A DNA stretch of 13,168 nucleotides from DASRBO01 sp035653595 (GTDB lineage: Bacteria; Actinomycetota; Acidimicrobiia; Acidimicrobiales; JAJPHE01). Where the stretch lies: assembly GCA_035653595.1 (NCBI GenBank), contig DASRBO010000113.1, positions 1 through 13,168 on the forward strand, read 5' to 3'. The notes under the pieces were generated by a model. That model was not told the origin of the DNA. It did no database searches and worked only from the letters and a program-made list of their open reading frames with translations. Shown here piece by piece: positions 1 through 5,342 of this stretch. The position numbers and the translations under genes were made by a program. Within the stretch, counting starts at the first letter, position 1; every line of letters starts with the position of its first letter.

Positions 1-1
1 C

Positions 2-238
2 TCCCCGTTCGTCACCAGCGGGCTGCGGCTGGGGACGGCGGCCGTCACCACCGCCGGCATGGGCGAGGCGGAGATGGCCCAGATCGCCTCCATGATCGCC
101 CGCGTCCTGCGGGACCGGGCTGATGGCGGGGGCGACGACGGCTCCGGCGGTGGAGTTCGGGCCGAGGTGCGCGAGGAGGTCGCCACCCTCTGCTCCAAGT
201 TCACTCCGTATCCGGATCTGGCCGGCCGCGGCGGTTGA
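2..238 (+). CDS. glyA: Serine hydroxymethyltransferase, C-terminal fragment (5' end outside window)
   Basis: The last 78 codons of a gene entering from the left edge, ending at TGA 236-238. The fragment opens with SPFVTSGLRLGTAAVTTAG, the strongly conserved C-terminal segment of serine hydroxymethyltransferase (E. coli GlyA has SPFVTSGIRVGTPAIT), followed by GMGEAEM and a closing helix ending near SKFTPYP. The enzyme is a cytosolic PLP-dependent protein that interconverts serine and glycine while loading one-carbon units on tetrahydrofolate. A Gly/Asp-rich linker (around bases 122-160) splits the usual C-terminal helices, which looks like a lineage-specific insertion. The TGA overlaps the ATG of the next gene by one base (TGATG), suggesting translational coupling. 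The catalytic lysine and most of the protein lie outside the window, so activity cannot be judged here. Confidence 0.9.
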   Translation, partial: SPFVTSGLRLGTAAVTTAGMGEAEMAQIASMIARVLRDRADGGGDDGSGGGVRAEVREEVATLCSKFTPYPDLAGRGG

Positions 239-1341
239 TGGTCGGCTACGCCGAGCTGTTCGGCCTCGCCGCAGTCCTGACCTACCTGCTCACCTTCCCC
301 GTACGGGCCCTGGTCGTCCGGCTCGGGGCCGTCGTCGAGCCGGGGGAGCGCCGCATGCACGACGCGCCCATGGCGACCATCGGTGGGGCCTCCATGTGGC
401 TGGCCTTCGTGGCCGCCATCGGGGTGGCCTCCGTGCTGCCCCAGTTCCACCGGGCCGTCTTCGCCGGCAGCTCGGCCCCCGTCGGGGTGCTGCTGGGGGC
501 GACGGTCATGTTCGTCGTGGGGGTGGTCGACGACCTCATCGAGGTGTCGGCCCCGGCCAAGCTCGCCGGCCAGGTGCTGGCGGCGACCGTCCTCTACTTC
601 CTCGGGATCAGCCTCTTCTACTTCCGCATCCCCTTCGCCGGCTTCGTCGTCCTCGGCCCCGACCTCACCCCGCTGTTCAGCGTCCTGTGGGTCGTGGTCA
701 TGGCGAACGCCATCAACGTCATCGACGGCCTCGACGGCCTAGCCGCCGGTATCGTGGCCATCGCCTCGGGCGCCTTCTTCATCTACTCGGTCCGCCTGAG
801 CGATGCCGGCCTCTTGAGCCCAGACAACATCGGCCCCCTGCTGGCGGCGGTGGTGTGCGGGATCTGCGTGGGCTTCCTGCCCCACAACTTCCACCCGGCG
901 AAGATCATCATGGGCGACGCCGGCGCCCTGTTCCTCGGCCTGTTGATGGCGGCATCCACCATGGTCGTGGGCGGCCGAACCGCCGACCCGTTCAGCGGCC
1001 AGACCTACTTCTTCTTCGCCCCCCTGTTCATCCCGTTCGTGATCCTGGGAGTGCCCCTGGTGGACACGGTCTTCTCCGTCATCCGGAGGGCGGCCAAGGG
1101 AGTCAAGGTGGCCGAGGCGGACAAGGACCACCTGCACCACCGCCTGATGCGCCTGGGCCACGGCCACCGCCGGGCGGTGGTGATCCTCTGGGCCTGGACG
1201 GCGATCCTCTCCGGGGTCGTCCTGTACCCCACCTTCAGCCATCAGGGCAACGCCCTCATCCCCTTCGGGGTCCTGGCCCTCGGCGTCGCCCTCTACACCC
1301 TGTTCCACCCCGGGGTGCGCACCCGCCGCATGGCGTCCTAG
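238..1341 (+). CDS. wecA: WecA/MraY-family polyprenyl-phosphate GlcNAc-1-phosphate transferase
   Basis: A 367-residue polytopic membrane protein that would transfer a sugar-1-phosphate (probably GlcNAc-1-P from UDP-GlcNAc) to a polyprenyl phosphate at the cytoplasmic face, the first step of a cell-envelope glycan. Family hallmarks are in order: the Asp pair in VVDDLIE (D98, D99), NAINVIDGLDG (residues 157-167), the KIIMGDAGALFLG segment (D227), and the basic loop motif HLHH (298-301) followed by R. About ten hydrophobic segments surround these. Length matches WecA/Rfe (about 350-400). ATG 238 overlaps the glyA stop; TTG 235 would add one residue and is less likely. In Mycobacterium, rfe also lies just before the atp genes, which supports orthology. 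The sugar substrate is inferred from family and context, not shown by the sequence. Confidence 0.9.
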   Translation: MVGYAELFGLAAVLTYLLTFPVRALVVRLGAVVEPGERRMHDAPMATIGGASMWLAFVAAIGVASVLPQFHRAVFAGSSAPVGVLLGATVMFVVGVVDDLIEVSAPAKLAGQVLAATVLYFLGISLFYFRIPFAGFVVLGPDLTPLFSVLWVVVMANAINVIDGLDGLAAGIVAIASGAFFIYSVRLSDAGLLSPDNIGPLLAAVVCGICVGFLPHNFHPAKIIMGDAGALFLGLLMAASTMVVGGRTADPFSGQTYFFFAPLFIPFVILGVPLVDTVFSVIRRAAKGVKVAEADKDHLHHRLMRLGHGHRRAVVILWAWTAILSGVVLYPTFSHQGNALIPFGVLALGVALYTLFHPGVRTRRMAS

Positions 1342-1349
1342 TTAGTTAG
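1339..1349 (+). other. Three-frame stop cluster after wecA
   Basis: The wecA stop TAG (1339-1341) is followed by TAG at 1343 and TAG at 1347, so one stop falls in each forward frame. This blocks any readthrough from wecA into the next 50 bases. It is directly visible; whether it is selected is unknown. Confidence 0.6.
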
Positions 1350-1393
1350 GGCGGATCCCCCCTTCGGCCGGGCCGGCCGGGCAACATCGGGCG

Positions 1394-1993
1394 GTGATCC
1401 CGCTGACGGACCTGGCCGGCGCCGGGCCGTTCGGCACGGTTCTGGCCGACCCGCCATGGCGGTTCGTCAACCGGACGGGCAAGGTCGCCCCCGAGCACCG
1501 ACGCCTGTCCCGCTACGACACCATGGAATGGAAGGAGATCGCCGACCTGCCGGTGGCCGAGCTCATGGCCCCGGCCGCCCACTGCTACCTGTGGGTGCCC
1601 AACGCCCTGGTGGCCGAGGGCCTGGCCGTCCTGGAGGGCTGGGGCTTCGCCTACAAGACCATGCTGGTGTGGGCCAAGCGCCGCCGCGACGGGGGCCCCG
1701 ACGGCCGCGGGGTGGGCTTCTACTTCCGCAACGTCACCGAGCCCGTGCTGTTCGGGGTGCGGGGCCGCCTCCGCACCCTCGCCCCCGGCCGGCGCCAGGT
1801 GAACCTGATCGAGACCCGCAAGCGGGAGCACTCCCGCAAGCCCGACGAGCTCTACCCCCTCATCGAGGCCTGCTCGCCGGGCCCCTACCTCGAGCTGTTC
1901 GCCCGCTACCCCCGGCTGGGCTGGGAGGCCTGGGGGGCCGAGGCCGGGCCCGAGGTGGTCCCCCGGGGCCGGCGCTTCACCGGCTACGGCTGA
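1394..1993 (+). CDS. MT-A70 family adenine-N6 methyltransferase (orphan)
   Basis: A 199-residue soluble protein of the MT-A70 family, which transfers a methyl group from S-adenosylmethionine to N6 of adenine in DNA or RNA. The catalytic motif DPPW is at residues 19-22, near the N-terminus as expected for this circularly permuted class. The conserved aromatic segment CYLWVPN and the segment ending KMLVWAK-like (here KTMLVWAK) follow, then RKREHSRKPDELYPLIE. The AdoMet-site stretch PYLELFARYPRLGWEAWG lies near the C-terminus. Length is normal for bacterial or phage members. GTG 1394 is the only reasonable start: an in-frame stop lies at 1343 and the first ATG falls past DPPW. No clear Shine-Dalgarno is seen. 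No restriction endonuclease gene is nearby, so it is an orphan. Its target (DNA or RNA, and motif) cannot be read from the sequence. Confidence 0.88.
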   Translation: MIPLTDLAGAGPFGTVLADPPWRFVNRTGKVAPEHRRLSRYDTMEWKEIADLPVAELMAPAAHCYLWVPNALVAEGLAVLEGWGFAYKTMLVWAKRRRDGGPDGRGVGFYFRNVTEPVLFGVRGRLRTLAPGRRQVNLIETRKREHSRKPDELYPLIEACSPGPYLELFARYPRLGWEAWGAEAGPEVVPRGRRFTGYG

Positions 1994-2174
1994 TCCGGGG
2001 CGGGTTTCCGGCTCCCAGCACCGCGGCTTTGGCACCCCAGGGAGCAGGGTTTCGAGGATCAGAAACGGGGATGCCAGGGGGTCGCAAACCTGAAATTGCG
2101 CTCCTCGCATTCACGGTGCCAGGATGCCCGCCATGGCCCCCCGAGCGGGATGCGACCGAGCGTGAGGACCGCCA
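1994..2174 (+). promoter_or_regulatory. Gap before the atp genes; probable operon leader or control region
   Basis: This is the longest non-coding stretch in the window (181 bases) and lies directly before atpZ. Bases 2041-2100 are about 58 percent GC by hand count, well below the genes on either side, as is common around promoters. A short perfect dyad, CGCAA (2083-2087) and TTGCG (2096-2100), separated by eight bases, lies inside the low-GC part. A TTGGCA at 2029-2034 resembles a -35 box, but no convincing TANNNT -10 box follows at 16-19 bases. I infer that atp transcription starts in or near here, but cannot place a promoter. Confidence 0.4.
2164..2167 (+). promoter_or_regulatory. Ribosome binding site for atpZ
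   Basis: GAGG seven bases before GTG 2175. It selects this GTG as the start of the small AtpZ-like gene; no other start in that frame gives a normal family length. Confidence 0.6.
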
Positions 2175-2381
2175 GTGAGCGACCGCAAGCCGACGCCGGG
2201 CATCATGACCTTTGCCGGCCTCGGCATGCTCAACGTCGTCTGCACCCTGGGTGGAGCCGGCCTGGGCTGGGTGGTGGACCGCTGGGCGGGCACCTTCCCG
2301 ATCCTGCTGTTCGTGGGCCTCGTGGCCGGCGCCGGCATCGGGGCCAGGGTCACCTGGAGAGAGGTCAAGCCATACCTGTGA
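2175..2381 (+). CDS. atpZ: AtpZ-like small membrane protein of the ATP synthase operon
   Basis: A 68-residue protein with two hydrophobic segments (about residues 10-32 and 41-60). It carries the family pattern of the AtpZ/ATPase_gene1 group: a Gly-rich first helix ending GLGWVVDRW (G29 to W37), then GTFP (39-42), then a second Gly-zipper helix with G48, G52, G54 and G56 before R58. Members occur at the 5' end of atp operons and have been proposed to act with AtpI in c-ring assembly or in magnesium supply; the exact role is unsettled. Start is GTG 2175, supported by a GAGG seven bases upstream. It is the first gene after the leader gap, 43 bases before the AtpI-like gene. Family assignment rests on size, pattern and position. 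Confidence 0.75.
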   Translation: MSDRKPTPGIMTFAGLGMLNVVCTLGGAGLGWVVDRWAGTFPILLFVGLVAGAGIGARVTWREVKPYL

Positions 2382-2414
2382 CGACGTCGCCGGGCTGCCG
2401 CCGGCGCTCGGGTT

Positions 2415-2419
2415 AGGAG
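2415..2419 (+). promoter_or_regulatory. Ribosome binding site for the AtpI-like gene
   Basis: AGGAG five bases before ATG 2425. The reading frame is open much further upstream (from 2212), so this site decides the start. Confidence 0.7.
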
Positions 2420-2424
2420 CCGGA

Positions 2425-2856
2425 ATGTTCGGAGCCAGTCCGCTCTTCGAGGCCTTCCCAGTCACGGAGGTCGACGCCATCATCCGCCGCACCCTGCGGG
2501 CCGCCTTCGTCGTCGGCCTGCTTTCGGTCGCCGCCGGTATCGGCTTCGGGCACGTCCTGGTGGGCCCGGGCGTGTGCCTGGGGCTGCTCCTCGCCATGCT
2601 CAACAACCGGCTGTTCCAGGCCTCGGCGGCCCGGCTCACCACCGCCGAGGGCACGGTCCAGCGCAAGCCCTTCGCTGCCACCGTCCTCCTGCGTCTGGGG
2701 GCGGTGACCCTGCCCGCCATCCTCCTGTTGTGGTTCGTCCGGCCCATGGGCTGGGGGGTCATCGGCGGCCTGGCCGTCTACCAGTTCCTGCTCCTGATGA
2801 GCTCGCTTCGATCGATCTGGGGCTACCAGAAGAGCCTGGGGATGCCGGATGCCTAG
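2425..2856 (+). CDS. atpI: AtpI-like membrane protein (ATP synthase accessory)
   Basis: A 143-residue protein with about four predicted membrane helices, in pairs around residues 24-60 and 85-130, separated by a charged stretch containing RKPF. This topology and length match the AtpI family, whose members assist assembly of the c-ring into the ATP synthase membrane sector. In Mycobacterium a protein of this kind (Rv1303) also lies just before atpB. The start ATG 2425 is chosen because AGGAG lies five bases before it and because the upstream extension of the frame overlaps atpZ and has no membrane-protein character. Its stop overlaps the atpB start by eight bases, so the two are probably translationally coupled. 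Sequence conservation is low in this family; the call leans on topology and gene order. Confidence 0.78.
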   Translation: MFGASPLFEAFPVTEVDAIIRRTLRAAFVVGLLSVAAGIGFGHVLVGPGVCLGLLLAMLNNRLFQASAARLTTAEGTVQRKPFAATVLLRLGAVTLPAILLLWFVRPMGWGVIGGLAVYQFLLLMSSLRSIWGYQKSLGMPDA

Positions 2857-3583
2857 CCTGCTCGGCATCGCCAACGTTCCGGTTGGCGACCACGTGACCG
2901 CCCGCACCCCGATAGGCACCCTCAACCTCGACACCATCTGGGTGACGGCCCTGGCCGGTCTCATCGTGCTGACCCTGGGCCTGATCATGCGCCGTCAGGC
3001 CACGTCGGGTGTGCCAGGCAAGCTCCAGCTGTTCTGGGAGTTCCTCGTCGGGACAGTGTCGGACCAGGTGGAGACCAGCATCGGCCCCCAGTACCGCGAG
3101 GCGGTGCCGGTGGCGGTGACCCTGTTCATCTTCATCCTCACCGCCAACTGGATCGAGATCCTGCCCGGCGTCTACCACAACACCGACTACCTACCGGCCG
3201 CCAGCGCCGACGTGAACCTGACCTACGCCTTGGCTCTCCTCGTCGCCCTGCTCACCAACTGGGCGTCGATACGAAAGCGGGGCCTGGCGGGCCACGTCGG
3301 GAACTGGTTCCTCGCCAAGCCGCGGGGCATGTTCTGGGAGCGCCTCCTCGGCGAGATCACCAGGCCGGTCACCCTGGCGCTCCGACTCTTCGGCAACCTG
3401 TTCGCCGGCGGGATCATGATCGCTCTGATCCTGGCCTTCACCACCGTAGTCAGTTCGCCGGCGACGGCCGTGGTCACGGTGGTCTGGAAGCTGTTCGACA
3501 TGTTCATCGGGGCGATCCAGGCGTTCATCTTCAGCCTGCTCACCATCCTCTACTACGAGTTCGCCGTGGCCGAGGAGCACTGA
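2849..3583 (+). CDS. atpB: F-type ATP synthase subunit a
   Basis: A 244-residue integral membrane stator subunit that provides the two proton half-channels against the c-ring. The signature LRLFGNLFAGG contains the essential arginine, R179 (E. coli R210). The last long helix contains IQAFIF with Q224 (E. coli Q252) and the protein ends FAVAEEH, very close to E. coli ASEEH. The E. coli residues E219 and H245 correspond here to G188 and D217, a pair I recall as similar in mycobacteria. A loop with NWIEILPG (around residues 98-105) matches the conserved second-helix region. Start ATG 2849 lies inside the end of atpI (eight-base overlap). It is the first structural gene of the operon and is 41 bases before atpE. 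Confidence 0.97.
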   Translation: MPSLLGIANVPVGDHVTARTPIGTLNLDTIWVTALAGLIVLTLGLIMRRQATSGVPGKLQLFWEFLVGTVSDQVETSIGPQYREAVPVAVTLFIFILTANWIEILPGVYHNTDYLPAASADVNLTYALALLVALLTNWASIRKRGLAGHVGNWFLAKPRGMFWERLLGEITRPVTLALRLFGNLFAGGIMIALILAFTTVVSSPATAVVTVVWKLFDMFIGAIQAFIFSLLTILYYEFAVAEEH

Positions 3584-3624
3584 CGGTCGCCTAGACCTGT
3601 TAACCAGATAGGAGAAATCCAGCA
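3584..3624 (+). promoter_or_regulatory. atpE leader with strong ribosome binding site
   Basis: This 41-base gap contains AGGAG (3610-3614) ten bases before ATG 3625, in a local A/T-rich context (TTAACCAGATAGGAGAAATC). An unstructured leader with a good binding site before atpE is known in E. coli, where it raises production of the multi-copy c subunit. The same role is inferred here. Confidence 0.6.
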
Positions 3625-3885
3625 ATGGCAGCAACCACTCAGAAGGCAATCGAGCTGGCCGGGGCGTTCGCCGGCGGTGGCCTCGCCCTCGGCGGTGGAG
3701 CCATCGGGGCGGCGATCGGTGACGGTCTGGCCGGTAGCCAGACCATCGCCGGCATCGCCAGGCAGCCCGAGGTGCAGGGCCGGCTCTACACGACCATGTT
3801 CCTGATCGTGGGTCTGGTCGAGGCCATGTACTTCATCAACCTGGCCATCATGGCCCTGTTCGTCTTCGTCCTGGCCAAGGGCTAG
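3625..3885 (+). CDS. atpE: F-type ATP synthase subunit c (proton-binding ring subunit)
   Basis: An 86-residue two-helix hairpin that oligomerises into the rotor ring. The first helix has the Gly-rich packing motif GGGAIGAAIGDG (residues 23-34), the polar loop has RQPE (46-49), and the second helix has the ion-carrying glutamate E66 in GLVEAMYFINLAIMALF. No Ser/Thr follows E66, so the sodium-binding signature is absent and protons are the expected ion. The sequence is very close to mycobacterial AtpE, shifted by five residues, so D33, L64, E66 and I71 match M. tuberculosis D28, L59, E61 and I66. The one notable change is M68 in place of A63, a position tied to bedaquiline response. Start ATG 3625 has an AGGAG ten bases upstream. 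Confidence 0.98.
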   Translation: MAATTQKAIELAGAFAGGGLALGGGAIGAAIGDGLAGSQTIAGIARQPEVQGRLYTTMFLIVGLVEAMYFINLAIMALFVFVLAKG

Positions 3886-3899
3886 AAGGGCGGAGCCCA

Positions 3900-4424
3900 G
3901 TGTTCCTGGCATCCAACTTCCTCGTCCCCAACTCGACATTCATCGTCGAGCTGGTCGCCTTCCTGCTGGTGCTGGCCGCCCTGCGCCGGTGGGTGCTGCC
4001 CCCGGTCAACCGGATCATGCAGGAGAGGCAGGACACCATCCGCAAGGCCCTCGAGGACGCCGAGGAGGCCAGGCGCCGCTCCGAGCAGGCCGAGGCCGAC
4101 TACCGCAAGGCCATCGACGAGGCTCGCACCGAGGCCCGCCGGCTGGTCGACGAGGCCAACCGGGTGGCCGAGGACATGCGCACCGAGGCCCGCGGTCGGG
4201 CCGAACAGGAGTACCAGCGCATCATCGACCGGGCCTCCGGCGACATCGCCGCCTCGGTCAGCCGGGCCACCGAGGAGCTGCGCCAGCAGGTGGGCAGCCT
4301 GGTGGTGGCGGCCGTCGAGCGGGTGGTGAGCGAGAGCTTCGACGACGAGCGCCACCGCCAGCTCATCGACCGGACGGTGGCCGACCTCGAGCGGGAGGCC
4401 GGCCTGAGCGGGGTGAGCCAGTAG
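3900..4424 (+). CDS. atpF: F-type ATP synthase subunit b
   Basis: A 174-residue peripheral-stalk subunit. One membrane helix (about residues 14-33) is followed by PPVNRIMQERQDTI and a long heptad-rich, highly charged helix to about residue 160, rich in EA, AR and EE pairs, which dimerises and reaches up to F1. The start is GTG 3900, with GGAG at 3892-3895, four bases upstream; the gap after atpE is 14 bases. Length matches ordinary b (about 156-180). Only one b-type gene is present in the operon, so a homodimer (or b with a b-delta readthrough product, see findings) is expected. The TAG stop at 4422-4424 abuts the GTG start of atpH in the same reading frame, an unusual junction. Confidence 0.96.
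   Translation: MFLASNFLVPNSTFIVELVAFLLVLAALRRWVLPPVNRIMQERQDTIRKALEDAEEARRRSEQAEADYRKAIDEARTEARRLVDEANRVAEDMRTEARGRAEQEYQRIIDRASGDIAASVSRATEELRQQVGSLVVAAVERVVSESFDDERHRQLIDRTVADLEREAGLSGVSQ
4410..4417 (+). promoter_or_regulatory. Probable ribosome binding site for atpH
   Basis: GGGGTGAG seven bases before GTG 4425, inside the end of atpF. It resembles the GGTGA part of the extended anti-16S pairing. It supports independent initiation of atpH immediately after the atpF TAG. Confidence 0.45.
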
Positions 4425-5342
4425 GTGCGCGAGAGCGTCCGGGGGTATGCCGAGGGGGTGCTGGAGCCGGCCGCCGCCGGTGAGGTGACCCGCGTCGCCG
4501 ACGAGATCGGCGGCTTCAGCTCGACCCTGGCCGCCTCCGCTGACCTGCGCGGGGTGCTCACCGACCCGACCATCGCCGGGCACATCCGTCGCACCGTGGT
4601 CACCGACCTGCTGTCGTCGCGGGCACTGGGCCAGACCACCCGCATTGTCGCCCTCGCCGCCGAGTCGGGGCGCCCCACCGAGTTCGTGGACGACATCGCC
4701 TCGCTGGTGGCGCGCGTCCGGCGGGTGGCCGACGGCTCGGAGCCAGTCGCCTCCGACGGGCCCATCGGGCGCCACGCCGCCGAGGAGCGCCTCGACGGTT
4801 ACGTGCGGGCCGTGGTGGAGGAGACCCCGGACCCCGACGACGTCGCCCGGGCCGAGGACGAGCTGTACCGCTTCCTGCACACTGTCACCGGCAACGAGAA
4901 CCTCGAGCAGGCCCTCACCGACCGCGACGTGCCGACCGACGCCCGCGCCGGGGTTGTGCGCGACCTGCTGGGCGGCCGGGCCGTAGAGGCCACCGTGCGT
5001 CTGTCCGTGTACAGCGCCCGGATGGGCCGGCCCCGCGACTACCCGGCCCTGCTCCAGTGGCTCGTCGACCGGGTCGCCGCCGAGCGCCAGCGCCGGATCG
5101 CCGACGTGCGGGCCGCCGTCGATCTCGACCAGCCCCAGCGCCAGCGCCTGGCCGAGGCCCTCACCCGAATCACCGGCCGGCCCGTCGATCTGCGGGTCAG
5201 CGCGGATCCCGCCGTGTTGGGCGGGTTCGTCGCCACCATCGGCGACACCGTGGTGGACGGCAGTGTCCGCCACCGCCTCGATCTTCTCAAGGAGCGCCTC
5301 GTCATCACCGGGGCCACCATCACCACAGGGGAGTCCAGCTGA
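4425..5342 (+). CDS. atpH: F-type ATP synthase subunit delta with duplicated N-terminal domain
   Basis: A 305-residue peripheral-stalk subunit that ties subunit b to the top of the alpha/beta hexamer. Ordinary delta is about 180 residues; the extra length here is an internal duplication. Residues 8-83 and 126-202 align: both start Y-x-x-x-V, pass through LTD (45-47, 164-166), R-x-x-VV-x-DLL (55-63, 174-182) and RA, and end in GR. A linker with little recognisable homology (84-125) joins them. The usual C-terminal domain follows, with LGGFVATIGDTVVDGSVRH and LDLLKERL near the end. Start is GTG 4425, directly after the atpF stop, and YAEGV falls where the family N-terminus expects Y-A-x-A. Extended delta proteins are known in Streptomyces and, fused to b, in Mycobacterium. 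The stop overlaps the atpA start by one base. Confidence 0.94.
   Translation: MRESVRGYAEGVLEPAAAGEVTRVADEIGGFSSTLAASADLRGVLTDPTIAGHIRRTVVTDLLSSRALGQTTRIVALAAESGRPTEFVDDIASLVARVRRVADGSEPVASDGPIGRHAAEERLDGYVRAVVEETPDPDDVARAEDELYRFLHTVTGNENLEQALTDRDVPTDARAGVVRDLLGGRAVEATVRLSVYSARMGRPRDYPALLQWLVDRVAAERQRRIADVRAAVDLDQPQRQRLAEALTRITGRPVDLRVSADPAVLGGFVATIGDTVVDGSVRHRLDLLKERLVITGATITTGESS

Noticed and set aside
1358..1385. GC-rich inverted repeat (GGCCGGCC core) between wecA and the methyltransferase as a terminator
   Set aside because: No T-tract follows and the next gene is codirectional; GGCC palindromes are frequent by chance in this sequence.
2029..2059. TTGGCA followed by GAGGAT as a promoter before the atp operon
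   Set aside because: The spacer is 19 bases and the -10 match is poor (no TA at the start), so I would not call it.
2849..3583. Replacement of the E. coli subunit a residues E219 and H245 by G188 and D217
   Set aside because: It looked unusual at first, but I recall a similar Gly and Asp pair in mycobacterial subunit a, so it is probably normal for the phylum. The essential arginine R179 is present.
3882..5273. Long open frame on the minus strand across atpF and atpH (463 codons)
   Set aside because: It lies opposite two clear genes, its translation is low-complexity Gly/Ala/His/Val-rich with no motifs, and such antisense frames are expected in GC-rich codon-biased DNA.
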